A stretch of 64,000 bases of DNA, taken from positions 1 through 64,000 of the forward strand of contig JAWPGT010000026.1 in the NCBI GenBank assembly GCA_034638255.1. The letters are read 5' to 3'. A model generated the notes under the pieces. That model searched no databases. It was not told the DNA's origin and worked only from the letters and a program-made list of their open reading frames with translations. Origin of the DNA: Coprinus comatus (taxonomy: Eukaryota; Basidiomycota; Agaricomycetes; Agaricales; Agaricaceae). Below are positions 11,846 to 24,244 of the stretch, one piece after another (position 1 is the stretch's first letter; each line of letters begins with the position of its first letter). A program made the translations under genes and the position numbers.

Positions 11846-13357
11846 ATGAAGAACGCCGTCATCCAATCCCACCACTCTCACTGCGGATTCCCGTGTTTGT
11901 TATGCTCTGACAATCTTCCTCCGATGACGAGATCACCTATATCAACGAGGAGTGCACTGCAATCGAAGAGCACCGTCGATTGCTCAAGCTACGAAAGGCT
12001 CATCGTCGGTATAGGTTGAATGAGCTACAGTCAAGGACCAAATCTCTTCCACCGGAAACCCTCTCCGAAATATTCCGACATGTATACCATGATATCAACG
12101 ACAAACAGCCTCTTTTCCAAGTGTTAGCTGTTTGCAGTCATTGGTATGAAACGGCTTGCTCAACCCCAGACTTATGGTCAAAACTAAAATTATCATTGAA
12201 ACCCAGAAACTTGATAGACAAGGCCAACCTTCTTCGGTTTTGGCTCACCAACTTAGGTTCAGTACCACTCAGGCTAGAGCTGGTGAGTGGTGCCTACTCT
12301 TTGGATCCACTCATGGCAGTCCTTTCTGTGAAAGACAACGCCATGAAAATACGAGAATTATCGTTTCATCACCCCCTTCCCTCTTCAATGTCTGTAATTA
12401 CACAGAATTGTGTCAACCCCGAGCAACCCGAATCGGTTGGATCATACTCATATGCATTGTCACTCTTTGGTGGACTTGGTGGACTTAACACCCCTCCATC
12501 TAATCATATTATCAACCTCGAGAACCAACTTCGGCTTCGGACCCTCACGTTACGAGACTGGTCGCACGGTGGTTTTAGTGTTCCATCCACTCTCCATATT
12601 ACCACCCTCAGGATTCAATATGGTGGCGGTGTCTTGTTTTACCTCGATCTTCTCTCTCAGTGTCAACATACTCTCACCAACTTGTACATATCCTTCCAGT
12701 TCGGAGAACGCCATTTGCCAGTAATAGTAGAACACCCTAACAGTGACCAAAAACCTACTATCACCCTTGATTATCTCCGGACACTCCATCTGGAACTTTC
12801 ATCCCATCTACCTGTACTGTTTCATAAAATGAAATTCCCCATAAATGAAAATCTTGAACTGGAGGTTAATATTACTGCTCAGGGCTACGATCGAAACCTT
12901 GATGTTGCCAAGATATGTCGATTACTCCCATACACACACACCACGCTTACGATTATTGTCGACGGAAATTTTGATTCTCGTTGGCTTACCCTCTTTGAAT
13001 ATCTGCTAGACCATGCAGATCAGATCCGGAAACTTAGTGTTATTAATTGTTCCCAAGATTCCGGTGAAAATGGGCTCATACCAGCATCTCTCTGGAACAA
13101 ATTCCCCTAATCCAGCATCCCCAGCTCTTCCAAACCTATGCCAGCTGAAAATTTACGATTGTAATGGATTCTGGTTTGATTATTTATTCCATATGATAGG
13201 AAACAGAAGATTCGGATTGCAACAACATTTTCATTTAGAGGTGTTGAGATTGGATGAACGTCAAAAAGAGGAGCTTGATAATCTTGTGAAATATCTTGTC
13301 GGAAAGGGCCACTCTCTCTCGATCGTCGTTGATATTATCGACCAACACTCATTTTAA
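11846..13357 (+). pseudogene. F-box protein pseudogene
   Basis: Diverged copy of the intact F-box gene at 40,915-42,462. The F-box core is readable (LPPETLSEIFRHVYHD, then VCSHWYETACSTPDLW), followed by the same leucine-rich beta-strand region. Compared with the intact copy there is a deletion of about 16 nt near 11,912 (after CLLCSDN), so the ATG at 11846 is out of frame with the F-box, and a second frame change near 13,060-13,125. The C-terminal end continues in another frame (LCQLKIYDCNGFWFDYLF, stop at 13357). The second break could be bypassed by a 62-nt intron starting GTGAAA and ending CCCCAG, but the N-terminal break has no such escape and no in-frame ATG precedes the F-box. Confidence 0.75.
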
Positions 13358-13573
13358 TAATGCGAATAAAAAGCAACCACTAGCAATATAAATATGCATA
13401 TAGTTGACATGTGCTACTCGCCTTGTGACACCTTTTGAAGCTTGTCGCATTTACACTATGGTTAAACCGGGTCCACCAATTATTTTGCAGTGTTTGATGA
13501 GCTGGGTTCATATTATGGTTTCCAGAAAGTGTGAAACGTACGGTGAGCCATGTCCCACGGTGTTACGATTCCA

Positions 13574-13576
13574 TTA
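13574..13576. repeat. TTA target-site duplication, left side of CACTA element
   Basis: TTA directly before the left CACGG terminus; the same triplet follows the right terminus at 19149-19151. Confidence 0.8.
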
Positions 13577-13651
13577 CACGGCGGGCAAAAGCTTGTCAAA
13601 TGCCGACGCGGCATGCGCTGTCAAATGCTCTGTCATATGCTTGTCAAATGC
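13577..13651 (+). repeat. Left terminal inverted repeat of CACTA element
   Basis: 75 bp matching the reverse complement of 19074-19148 with about six substitutions. It begins CACGGCGGGCAAAAGCTTG and contains repeated TGTCAAATGC words, typical of transposase-binding subterminal repeats. Confidence 0.85.
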
Positions 13652-13760
13652 GGCTCTGGTTCGGCCACTAGTGAGCCGGTTGATTGCCGGACAGTGGCTC
13701 CACGTTGTTGTAACAAACCAGTCCGACTCTTGCTGAAGCCTGATAGCCCTCCGAAAGACG

Positions 13761-15739
13761 ATGGATAACAACATACTCGATATGTTCCGTGCTGAACTCC
13801 AGAACGAAATTGCGAAGGTTACCAATGCATACAAGGAACAGGAGGCAGTCACTACAGCCCAATGGCGACAACGTGAGGCTGTTTTGCAGGAGGAAAAGCG
13901 GTTGCTTCATCATGAAATCTTGCAGCTACGGGCTTCTCTGGAACGCACTTCAATTGACCAGACTAGGTATGGTATATCTGATAGTTTATGCTTCCTTAAG
14001 TTACTGATATAATTATTATCTAGTATTGGCGTCAACGTGGCTTCTTCCATCATCGATGTAGATCACACGATGGTACAGGACCCTTTGCCGGAGCCTCTGG
14101 CTCAACATGATGTGCAACCTTCGAAACCTCCAGCAACACCTCGCCACCGCTCCTCTGGTCAAGCTAGAGCTTCCAGACAGTCACCACGAACTCCACAAAA
14201 TGCCCAGATGTCCAATACTCCTCCAGTTCAACCAATTCCGGAGTCAATATCACAGGCCAGCCCTCGATGTCAACAGCCACAGGTCACACCTAAGCAAACC
14301 TGCAAGGCTACATACCAGGATCCTGTCAAGAAGGCAAAACAATATCAGTTACACAATGGCGATCTGACTAAATCCACAGAGAAGGTGAAGGTACGTGCTC
14401 ACTGCTATCTTATCTTCTTGCAATGAAGACCTCACAAATCATCTTCGTGTATAGGTAGCAATGCTCACCCATCTCCGTGCACTAGGCGGGCTTACTGAAG
14501 CAACCTCAGTTCCCTCAGACCCTACCCCTGACATCCTTGAACACTTCCATCTACGTTTTCATGATGAGGATGACTTAACCCAGCAGTGCCGAGGTTCCTC
14601 TATCATTCCCAAATCGTCAGTTTCTATTCAACCCTATACACCTCAACAGTCACGTCAACGTACCCGCACTCGTTTAGGAAAGCTTGAAGAACATGTACTT
14701 GATTACATGGCAACAATGCTATCCTGCTTTGGTCTTCCTCACTGGGGGCCAAATCTCCAAGAGTCACCCTACTCCCTCTACAACTCAGCTACACGAATTA
14801 TTGCCCTTGATACATTCAAGCAAGCTCTTGTTTCTCACGCATATGCTTTCCTTGGAGTTTCTGCAAAGTATGCTACCGACATGGACCTTTTAGTCAAAAT
14901 CTATGACCACATTGTACACTTCTACTTCTATCAGCTGTATGTCAAGGAGATGCGAAATCCTGGTAGTGTTGAAGCTATGGTAAAAACAAGTCCTCTCTAT
15001 ACTGCGCGCATTCGTGTAAGATTTCCTTTCCTATTATTATGAAACATATACTAACTTTGATATGTTATAGCTTGCTGCTGCTCGGCTCAAATATCTAAAA
15101 GAAAATGGACACCCACCTCGCCATCAAAGACTTATTGATCCCAAGGCTACATCTGATGATGAACGTGATCCTGCTGGTAGTATTGAGGATGGGCGGCCTG
15201 TTTATTTCATTAACAAGCGCCCTGAACGTTCTACCAGTGCTGAAACTTTTATTCGTCTCCTTGATCAGCAGCGTGAACTTTCTGCTGGATTACGTTCAAG
15301 GCGCAGAACCGACCGTATTCGTAAAGTTCCACCTCCTGATCAGCAACGCATTACCACCTTTACTGTTCTTCCCAACAATATGCCTATTGACTACTACGAT
15401 GCCAACTACTACAATAGCCTCCCACCTCGAATTCGTGCTGAAGCTGGTGTTCATGAGGTTTCACTCCTCCCCGATCCTACTCTCTCATTCGACCCCAGGC
15501 ATCCTGACTTCAAACTTAGTGATTCAGCCTTTACTAATAAATATTGCAACACTGTTTTTCCCTTCTATGACTTCCTTGATGTTGAGGAGCTCAATGCTAC
15601 TGCCGAGGGTGAAGAGGAAGATATTTTGGATGATTATACAGATGAAGATATATCAGTACTTGAGGATGATGAGGAAGCGGAATATATCTCAGCAAAGCGC
15701 TCAAAGGTGGTTGAACAACTCTCTGTAATGATAGAATAG
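13761..15739 (+). CDS. Companion protein of the CACTA element (600 aa)
   Basis: Exons 13761..13966, 14024..14390, 14455..15015, 15071..15739, all phases kept and no stop. N-terminal coiled coil (ELQNEIAKVTNAYKEQEAV), a Pro/Ser/Gln-rich linker, then a folded part (KLEEHVLDYMATMLSCFGL; LVKIYDHIVHFYFYQLYVKE) and a conserved-looking C-terminal part (VYFINKRPERSTSAETFIRL; MPIDYYDANYYNSLPPRIRA) with a strongly acidic tail. I recall similar proteins beside Tnp2-type transposases in Agaricomycetes; the role is unknown and a TnpA-like DNA-binding or accessory function is only an inference. Unlike the transposase beside it, this frame is intact. Confidence 0.8.
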
Positions 15740-15788
15740 GAGTAAATACTAAGTAGTGAGCATAATATAAATATATTTATTTTTACAT

Positions 15789-18700
15789 TTAATTACGATT
15801 CCGGTGTAAACTATTTATGATAACTAATGTTTCTTGCTTAATACCAAATGTTCCACAGGGACGAGCATAAAAAGGTACATGTCCAATAATCTGACTTGCC
15901 TCTATAACAATATGCAGGTGTAATGAAGGCTTTCGAGCATATACAATATCAGTCATAAATCCAGGATATTGTGTATATGGATTTAGCATAGAGTCCTCTT
16001 CCTCAAGCCGAACATGAGGTGCAATAAGAAGGTATACCTTTAATTCACCACAAAGCTCATGCTGCCATATAGCCTGAATAAAGCCTACAGTTGAACTGTT
16101 GTTTGTGTTCTGTTTGAAGCTGATTGAGCTATTACCCTTGTGGATATCATAAATTGAATAAAGATAACCATTATGGTAGAAATGCTTCAAGATAGAAGTC
16201 CAATTAGGAAGGACTTCTATGCCATCTGGGTGTGGGATCATTGTATGATGACGAAGTGGTGATAATACAAATGGTGTACATGTGTTGAGATAATTCAACC
16301 ATGTTGAGTACTGGTGTTCTGAGAGTGGTTGGAGGCCATTTTTGATTAGTGTAGTCTTTTGGGATAAGAGTGTTTTTGCAAACTGCTGGCTACCATCTTC
16401 CTGGCCTGGGGCATTCAGAAGTGAGTCTTCTTCTAAAAGTGATGCTATACGACCACGTCTACAGATCTGACGTAGTATTGTCAAATCAATTTCCCCTAAA
16501 AATTGAGATTCAATTAGTTAAAATTAGATAATATGATATATCACAATAAATAGAAAAAACATACACATGTGACCATTTGTTTTGATTTTCTGGAGTGTTC
16601 CATTATGGCGTTCATATGGAAACTCACTAAGCAAAATTAAAGGACCCCAGAATTTTAAGAGATCAGCATTGTGCATGGCAAAGTGGTGATTGGGGCGAGA
16701 TGGTGCATGAGGGAAGAGGAGACTAGATGATCTTCGATAATTGATATAGTGGTGAAGATATAGATCTGCCAAATCTTTGGAAACTTCATAAGAGCAAACT
16801 AGATTGGTACAAAGCACAAGGCTATAGAAATTGGCAAGAAGGTTTTGTGATAGTGAATCTTGAGCTAATGTCCAGAGTTCAGGAAGAATAAGTGGGAGGA
16901 AGACAATAAAAAGCTTTAGCCATTGATCAGCTTTTAGTTTTCCGTGGGATTTTTCTCCAAGATTTGATGGGGGACGTTCAATCCAACTCGGAATGTTGGC
17001 TTGTGCATGCATAAGTGGATTGCGGATAACTGCTCTGGTGTGAAATTCTTGATACCAGGGATAGGAGCTGGGTCTTCATCATCTTCATCAGATCCAACAA
17101 AATCACTATCATCTTCGGAGTCTGATAAGTCATCTCCAAGAGAGTGAATATTCCAAAATGAACTGGTAGCTGAAAAAGTAGGCAGAAATTGAGGTTGAGT
17201 TCTTGCCCTCTCACTCTCTTCATAGAGATCCTGAATTTCATCATCCATCATCTCGATATCACTATCAGCAGAACCATTGGAACCATTATCACTATCAAAT
17301 ACCATTGCTTCATCATTGCTTTGCACTTTTGGCTCATCTGCACCCACACCCCACCGGTTGCGTACATGGTATTGCAGTACCCCTTCAATCCAATTATGCA
17401 TTAACCCTAGGACAGTATGCTGAACAGGGTCACGGTAGATCAATTGATTCAACGATGATGAGCGAACACCATTAACATCAAAAAGTTCCTTCCTTTGCTT
17501 CTTCGTTGTTGCCATTTCCCACGCCTCAGCTGCAGCTCGCACATCTGTTCCTATACGGCGCTCAAATGCTCTTGGATTAAGTTCTTCAATATCTCTCTTA
17601 TGTAGTTTGCAAAATGAGCAGAAATGTACATTTGACCCAACACCAGCAAACCCAAGACCTTTTCGAATGGCAAGCAAATCGCCAATAGCTGCTAATACCG
17701 CAACCTTGATACAAGTGCCTTCTGGGTGTTTATATGTTGGGATAAACTTTCCGCTCCACATTTGCTCGAATTGCTTAATGATTGGATCAGAGACAGCCGA
17801 AATTGTTTCCATTGTTGGTTCTTTGGGGGGAGGTGTAATTCCAGCAAAGAAAGTATATTCAGGGGTGATGTTGGAGATGGGGGGGAAGATTCAGGCAAAA
17901 AAACATGATTGCACCTGCAGAAGCATGTTTCCCTGCAATTTTGTTGCCGAAAGGATTAAACCAGTCAATGAAGTAGGTGAAGGTGAGATTTCCAGGGGTT
18001 GTTGTGAATGAGCCAAGGCTTCGCCATGCTGGACTGTCCCAAATTGACTTCATTTTGTTAGGATTTGGTTGATGTGCATATGACTTGTTGATTTCGTCCT
18101 CAATTCCTGGGCATGAGAGAAAGTACTCTAACCAGGATTCAAAATCTTGGATGTTGTAAAGTCGAGCTGGAACAATACGAGGGCCTGCGCGTGTTGAACG
18201 GGTTGTCCAGAGTTCTTCCCCACATCTTCGACTCCGTGGTGTTGCACGATAATCGCATACCTGTGGGAGATAACTCAACGGATATTGTTTGAAGCACCTG
18301 GGACAGCAAATTGAGCGGATGAGTTTGGGTTCAAGTGATAAGTTGTTCATTGCAGTTCGAACATCATGTGGAAGGCTCAATGAGATAGTAGGGATTGACT
18401 GGGAGGTGGAGATCTGGCCAAGCTTGATGGCGAGGTGCACAATGAGGTCAATAGCCTTAAGTGTACGGTTCACTGTAGACCGGCTTACACCACAGACAAG
18501 GTGCAGCCAAGCAGCGAGCTTGCTTGTAGAAGATTGGATCATTCCACGCAGGTAGGCAATCGCTGAAGAACTCTATCAGATTGAGCACGCCAATAACTGA
18601 TATTTAAAACTTACTATAATCATTTCGGACCTGGTCCGAGTCTTCAACATGTTGCCTATGCAGTCTAACGACTCTAGCCTGAGATAAGGGTGCAGCAAGG

Positions 18701-18924
18701 TTTGGTGGACTCAGATTTTGTCCAGTTACAATAGGTGGAACATTTTCTGTAGCTTGCGCAACCTCGTCTCTCTTTAGATGTTGTGATCGAGTGCGTGCTG
18801 CCACAAGAGCACCAGGTAGCTCATCTCCATCACTATTCAGGTATGTCTTCTTGCTGCACTTCCAGCGGCAGGTGCACACCACTTTAACAGAAGCAGGAGG
18901 TGTGGTAGGAGCAACGGAGGCCAT
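15789..18924 (-). pseudogene. Tnp2-type CACTA transposase with two frameshifts
   Basis: Exons on -: 18924..18615, 18562..16565, 16495..15789 (about 1,000 codons). The N-terminus has a Cys-x-Cys-x3-Cys cluster (VCTCRWKCSKK), then a helical segment and CCPRCFKQYPLSYLP. The core shows GDLLAIRKGLGFAGVGSN, FCSFCKLHKRDI and YRDPVQHTVLGLMHNW, the Tnp2 (Transposase_21) signature, then PPSNLGEKSHGKLKADQWL. The frame changes at a GGGG run (17862-17865, + strand), where one extra base breaks the LPPHL-HHP segment, and again near 17,005, where one base is missing. The two cancel in phase, but about 285 codons between them are out of frame. No splice site explains either. Homopolymer sequencing error could account for the first. 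Confidence 0.82.
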
Positions 18925-19073
18925 AAAAATTTGTGTTATACAGAAGGAAGACGATATCTTGAGGTTCAACGTATGCTACTCTACTATGGTTGACTCGTTC
19001 CTGCCGGCTCGGATCAGCCCGTGCGAGTTCGGATCGGGTTTGGATCAGGCTGTGCCGAGCTGGTCCACCAAGT

Positions 19074-19148
19074 GCATTTGACAAGCATATGACAAATCAC
19101 TTGACAGTGCATGCCGCGTCAGCATTTGACAAGCTTTTGCCCACCGTG
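19074..19148 (-). repeat. Right terminal inverted repeat of CACTA element
   Basis: 75 bp, reverse complement of the left terminus with about six substitutions, ending CCCACCGTG next to the TTA duplication. Confidence 0.85.
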
Positions 19149-19151
19149 TTA
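19149..19151. repeat. TTA target-site duplication, right side of CACTA element
   Basis: TTA immediately after the right terminus, matching 13574-13576. Confidence 0.8.
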
Positions 19152-19183
19152 TCTGCTGAGTATTGGTACAATGGGGACAAACA

Positions 19184-19666
19184 TTAGGAAAGTAGTATAA
19201 ACATACTACAGCATGAGGTTTTGACTTGTGCAGAACTGTCCTTCAACTCCTTGTCTTCCCCTGTCTGTCCTTCACCCTCTTCCAATTCTTCCAGTGACAA
19301 TGTGGGTTGATTCGTGTTACTCACTCGCCTGGGATTTCGGACTACTTCTTCTGTAGTTAAGCATTTGTACATCGAGAAGAGCGATAGACCGATCATAAGA
19401 ACAAGGATAGGGATGATTACGAAGTAGACCCATAAATCATTTCTACCTCCCGTACCTCGGTTCTCGTCGGTGTTGAATGACGTAGGTAATGGTAATGCTG
19501 GTGAGATCTCGTGTTGGAATGAAGTATGTGAAGTAGTTGTGTCGGATGTCTGGAAAGTACTTGTAATACTGGGAGTGGATGCAGTGAATGCGAGTTCGGA
19601 ATTGGACCAGGTAGTGTAGCTATTGACCAAGTCGCTAGCGATGTGCATAGAGAGGATATGTGTCAT
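19184..19666 (-). CDS. Small single-pass membrane protein, left paralogue (160 aa)
   Basis: Unrecognised. Ser/Thr-rich N-terminal half (possibly glycosylated and outside), then one hydrophobic segment LWVYFVIIPILVLMIGLSLF at about residues 82-101 followed by a Cys/Lys stop-transfer and an acidic tail (LEELEEGEGQTGEDKELKD). The opening, the membrane segment and the tail match the gene at 47816-48358 (opposite strand), so the pair belongs to the diverged outer part of the inverted duplication. No signal peptide is obvious; it may be a type III or tail-oriented protein. The last residues after the acidic tail differ from the paralogue and may be an unspliced intron. Confidence 0.6.
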   Translation of the reverse strand: MTHILSMHIASDLVNSYTTWSNSELAFTASTPSITSTFQTSDTTTSHTSFQHEISPALPLPTSFNTDENRGTGGRNDLWVYFVIIPILVLMIGLSLFSMYKCLTTEEVVRNPRRVSNTNQPTLSLEELEEGEGQTGEDKELKDSSAQVKTSCCSMFILLS

Positions 19667-21169
19667 TGTATGTAGAGGTCGGTGAAATGCTATTGGGATT
19701 GGAAGGCTAGTACAGAAGTAATGCGGGTGTGAGAAGTTTACAGAAGAAAATGGTCGATCGCCGAGCCGGCTAGCTACTTAACCATTGACAAAAGGCTGTT
19801 TTGAAACTCGACCAGTGGCGCTATTTCCAGACATACGCATAAGAGAAAACTCTAACATCCTCCTAATGTTGCCAAGTAGCCTGAGTATCGTGTATTGAAG
19901 CTTCGAAGACTGTATCATTATGACAATGGTTTTGCAGGAGGGATTCGTGGTAAGAAAGGGTGACGTCACGAAGTGACCTGCCGCTGGAGTTTAGCTCATG
20001 CGAATGGGTTAGAAGGGCCAGAACACATTACATTTATTTGTAAAGAACAATTATCACATCATTACTATATGTTCAATCGCATTTACATATCTCTGAGCCT
20101 CTCACAACATCAATCGCCCTGTGCACCTTACCAGAACCCACTAACAAGTGGTAGGTCAGGTTTACAGGGACGAGGTCTTAATGGTTCGGGATATGAGTGA
20201 TTGCACTATAAGCATCAATTAGATCATGAGAAGGTAGGCCTCACAATGTATAGAATATGCTATTTTTTCGTTCCTCGGTAGGAATGTAATTATTCCGGTG
20301 TAGTAAAGTGTGTGGGTTGAAGGAGTTGGATCGAGTGTGGATGTTTGAATATTTGATCTTTTACTTTAGGGGCATCAGTCTACCAGATAAAACGGCATCA
20401 ATATGAGTGACACCTACCGACAAGACAAAGAATGGAGTAAAGATAGGTATCGCGTGTCATTAACATTGAAAAGATCTAGCTAAAGCTATATCAATATACG
20501 AATCGAATGAAAGATAAACAACTCACTCGTGGTTTGTTGAATTTGAGATCTACAATATATGAATGATTGAAATAAAAGAGGAGATTGATGTTTAAGCAGT
20601 AAAATATAACGTAGATAAACTCGGAGATGACTGGATGAAAATAAGTGAAATGAAATAAGAGAAATTTTGCAATATAGTGCAAGAGAAAAGATGAGTGAGA
20701 TATACAAAATCGCAAGAGTGATAATGTATGGTTTATTTCGAGAAGTTGGTTTTGGTGGGAATGTATATGGCTGAGAATGTAGAAGCAACAAGAGTGAACG
20801 TCGCGTGGGTGGAATAGATGCGAGATTTTTATCGCGGAGGTTTGTTTGGACGTAGGGTTAGGAAAAGAGTATTCTCTCCTGCGAAGAGAGGTTTCTGGAG
20901 AGTAGAGGAACAGTTATCCAGATTTAAGAGGACTGAGAGTCGAGCTGACATACGTTGAGTCACCAACGACAAGGAAAGGACGAGAGGACGGATATTTTTG
21001 GTACAAGAGAACTAAGCGGATAGAAGGTCGAATCCGAATATTATATAGAAGCGACTCGTTGCGAGGATATTCTCGAGGAGTTGATGTGTTTGAGATGTAG
21101 ACAAAGATAGAGTGGTGGTATTTAACAGAGAAAGACAGTTTCCTGGATAAATGCAACATCCAAGTAGAA

Positions 21170-21950
21170 GCGAGATTGATGTGACGACCTTGACATATAG
21201 AAGGCAAAGAGAACAGGAAAGTATGGAAGTCGGGTTGGAGAAAAGGAAGGAATAGACTGTGGGGAGGCCTCAGGTGCCAATAGAAAAGACAAATACAAAT
21301 CTAGAAAGCTCAAACAAAATTCCAGATAGTCGGAAGAACGAGAAAAAGGAGGGATATCAGAAGGCTCTTTATGACCTTGATCCGGAAACGTTGGCAAGTA
21401 ACACCCATATAAACTGGGTCCATGTGCTATGACCTTGAGATATGGAACGAATGTTGAGGAGATCGTAGTGGAAGGGTAATGGTATTCCAGAAAGATGTTG
21501 TACTAGATCAGTGATCCAGTGCTTGATGACCATTGAAGTTGAACATTGGCTTGAATGCAAGTCGAGGAGAGATGAGGGGAACATCAGGAAGACAAGGGTG
21601 TTGGGTTCAAGAAAAGAAAGGGATAGATTGAGCGAGGACGTTGGACGACAAATACAAATCCAGAAGAAAGAAGAGACAAATGCAGAGAGATGGATAAGGA
21701 TGTCGGGTTCAGGAGAAAACGGATAGACTGTGATGGGACACTGGATGTTGATACAAAGGGAATGAAAGGAGAGAGAAAAGACAAATCCAGAGTGATAAAT
21801 CCATAGAAGAATGTTCAACAAGGGAGTCGGAAACAAAACCAGAGAGAGATATAGAGGGACCCAGAGAAAGACGACAAATCCAGACCGAGACACAAGAGAG
21901 AGAAACCCAGAGAGAAATGACAAACCCAAGAGAAAAGACAATTGATAGAC
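21170..21950. repeat. GA-rich low-complexity tract, left arm
   Basis: Strand-asymmetric purine-rich DNA with loosely repeated AGAGAGAAA and ACAAATCCAGA words. The long open frames on the minus strand here (Ser/Leu/Phe-rich) are a by-product of the composition and are not called as genes. The mirror copy is at about 44790-45560. Confidence 0.6.
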
Positions 21951-22333
21951 ATGTGACAGAATAAAACCGATGCTCGAAAATTGGAATTTAGATACTGCAT
22001 ATATGCAGACTAAAATGAGAATAGCTACCTTGTTGTATGCGTTAAGAATCTTTCAACCTCCCCTACAGTTCTTCCACCTTTGTGTAGGAAGAAAACGACA
22101 GAAGATCGCATGAACTGAGGATGCCAGCCAATAGCGATGTTGGTGATCGCCCTTCATGGAACTTGTTTGCCGGTTCCCGAGTGCATGGTCGGAAGACTAG
22201 ATCACCATATAATACATAACCGACGTAGGTCAGTCATGGAGATGGGAGTGTAGAATGTGTTGCGATGTTATTTGAAATTCTGTTTATGAAAGATTTGGTA
22301 AAAAGCGAAGAAAATAACGATGTAACGCTTACC

Positions 22334-22834
22334 TCAGTCCCAGACTGAGAATGAATCGAGCTGTATGAGTGTGGTTAGTATGTAAAACTGAGGCCAGAAC
22401 ATGATACCCACGCTGAGGGCCCCAACCAATGGAAGTTGGATCAATCCATCGAAATCTACAGAGGCCAGCCATGAAGTGATGTTGGAAAGTCCAAAAGGGC
22501 GTGACGAGGGTTTGGCATTGTTCTTAGCTTCTGTGTCGATGCTTTTGGTCTCGTTGATCAGCGTTGCGGTCGAGCTGTAGAGAGTGTATGTAGTGACCGG
22601 CAGAGGAAGAAGGTCACTCATGAGAACATCGTCATCGACATTGATTCCTCCAAAGGTAACATCAACGGCAACAGGACTTCCCATCATGAAATCCCCATCG
22701 CAGTCAAATTCCACTGTGGGATACTCCATGTCAACATCGTCGTCGCATACTAGGCGATTCTATCAGTAATAAATCTGATCTCATAGGGAACATAACCTAC
22801 CTGACATTGGTGAGCCTGGAGAATCCACTTCCAT
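22334..22834 (-). CDS. Acidic hypothetical protein, left-arm copy (149 aa)
   Basis: Exons 22834..22801 and 22749..22334 on -, the mirror of 43895-44395 and apparently identical in protein. The N-terminal half is rich in Asp and Glu (VCDDDVDMEYPTVEFDCDGD), the C-terminal half is more hydrophobic, with a possible membrane stretch VGALSVGIMFWPQFYILTTL. No family recognised. The biased composition and the intron (phase kept) favour a real gene. Confidence 0.5.
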
Positions 22835-22850
22835 TGAAGCTGGGAAACAA

Positions 22851-23336
22851 TCAACATAGGGGAACAAAAGATAAGACGACGACGAAGGATGAATTACTCT
22901 GAACCCTGTAACTCTTCCCTCTTGGCTCTACAAGTACACGCTAGTCAACAAAACCATTTTCTCACAGCAGAGAAATAAACTCACTATTGGTGGTCGGGAG
23001 CCTTGCCCATTTTCATAAATTTAGTTGTAGAGTGACGACATTCTTAAGGTTGACTTGTGCTCAGTATCCTAGAGACGTTGTAGATGTACACCCATACGTA
23101 CTCGGAACCACTTTCTTCATAGCTACTATTTTGTGCTGGGAGATCTTGACAGCAGCACGAGCTGAGTGAATCGCCTTGAGGTGACGCGTCATCTTCCCAT
23201 TCTCCAGCGGGGAAGATCGAGCCCGCTTGTTGAATGTGGTCGAAGGACGTATGGTACACTGATATCCAAGATAACTCTGCTGTAAGGCACCAGGCCAGTA
23301 CACAACAGAGGGAACTTGAGTATAAATGTAATCCAT
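22851..23336 (-). CDS. Hypothetical small protein, left-arm copy (tentative)
   Basis: Mirror of 43394-43878. The single-base difference between the arms (about 23013) falls in the proposed third intron and would not alter this model. See the right-arm entry for the exon reasoning. A TATA box lies about 100 bp upstream of the start in both arms. Confidence 0.3.
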
Positions 23337-24244
23337 TGAGAGAAATATTGTTGGGATTGTTGTTTGACTTGTTGCGACGATGTATTGGTTACAGTTCAAG
23401 ATGAAGGAAGCTCCGTTTGTAACGAGAAGGCCTTATATAGCTGTCGAGGAAAACGCGATCGGTGAAATCAACAATCGACACCGAGGGGATCGTAATTGAA
23501 CAAGGATACCGCCTACACCAGAAATCAAGCCATAGATAGATAGAAGGTATTGAAAGTGTTTGACGCGTTATTTTTGGCAACTGGTGCGCTTTTGGATTGC
23601 ATTTCTGGACATTGACAGAGTATATGTTTATCGAGTATGTTATTCTTGGAAAGGATCGGCGGATATTTATAACCACCCCGTATGACGCATGTGACAATGA
23701 CCAGATGGCAATAAGCTCTCCTAAAAGCATTGAGAATCAATCTTCAAGACGCGGTCCTCAAGCTTGAGTAACAACCTGGATTTTCTAGCATTCCAGGTCA
23801 ACAGACAGGAGTAGTTTTGTTGCGAGAGGTGCAGAGGTTTACACTTGGCATACTACAATGACCTCTTCATAGGGGTCACTGGTAATGATCCTTGCCAGAC
23901 GTCAGACGTGTGTACTTTGCAAGAGTCGTTTAAGGCTGGAGAGAGTTGGTAGTAACATGTGACATGGTCGGCGCGTTACCAACCTGCCAGTCCATTCTTT
24001 CGACTCACAAATTGCGGCCATTAAATGCTAGTATCCTTCCACTTGGGAAGCACGTAAACTGCCTAAGTAGATTAGACAGAACATCCCTACGCTATTCGAC
24101 ACCTGCCTCTCAGCCTCCAATCCCATCAATACCTCGTCTTGACCTTGTTCCGGGTGACCACACTTATTTGATTCTAATTGCCACCATCCTCGCCCTTTCC
24201 GATATTCTCAATGCCGAGATTCTGATTTTGGAGACTGTAAAGTA

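Larger units (their letters stand above)
13577..19148. mobile_element. CACTA-type (EnSpm-like) DNA transposon, complete, 5,572 bp
   Basis: Bounded by 75-bp terminal inverted repeats starting CACGGYGGGCAAAAGC and flanked by a 3-bp TTA target duplication (13574-13576 and 19149-19151), as expected for CACTA elements. Subterminal DNA repeats TTGTCAAATGC-like words several times. It carries two convergent genes whose stops are about 50 bp apart: a companion gene on + and a Tnp2-type transposase on -. It landed 35 bp downstream of the stop of the membrane-protein gene at 19184-19666. Confidence 0.88.
19893..24244 (+). repeat. Left arm of a 4.35-kb near-identical inverted repeat
   Basis: Matches the reverse complement of 42486-46837 (left + right position sums to 66,729 or 66,730 throughout). 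I found only two single-base indels, at about 23013 (AAAA here, AAA in the right arm) and about 21911 (in a CT-rich run, with a neighbouring substitution). Every open frame of one arm has an identical or nearly identical mirror in the other. At the inner end identity stops at AGTA; at the outer end it stops at TATTGAAG and falls to clearly diverged homology. Confidence 0.93.

Noticed and set aside
21369..22000. Long Ser/Leu/Phe-rich open frames in the arms (also 44729-45361)
   Set aside because: They follow from CT/GA-rich low-complexity DNA; several overlapping frames are open at once and no codon or splice pattern supports a gene.
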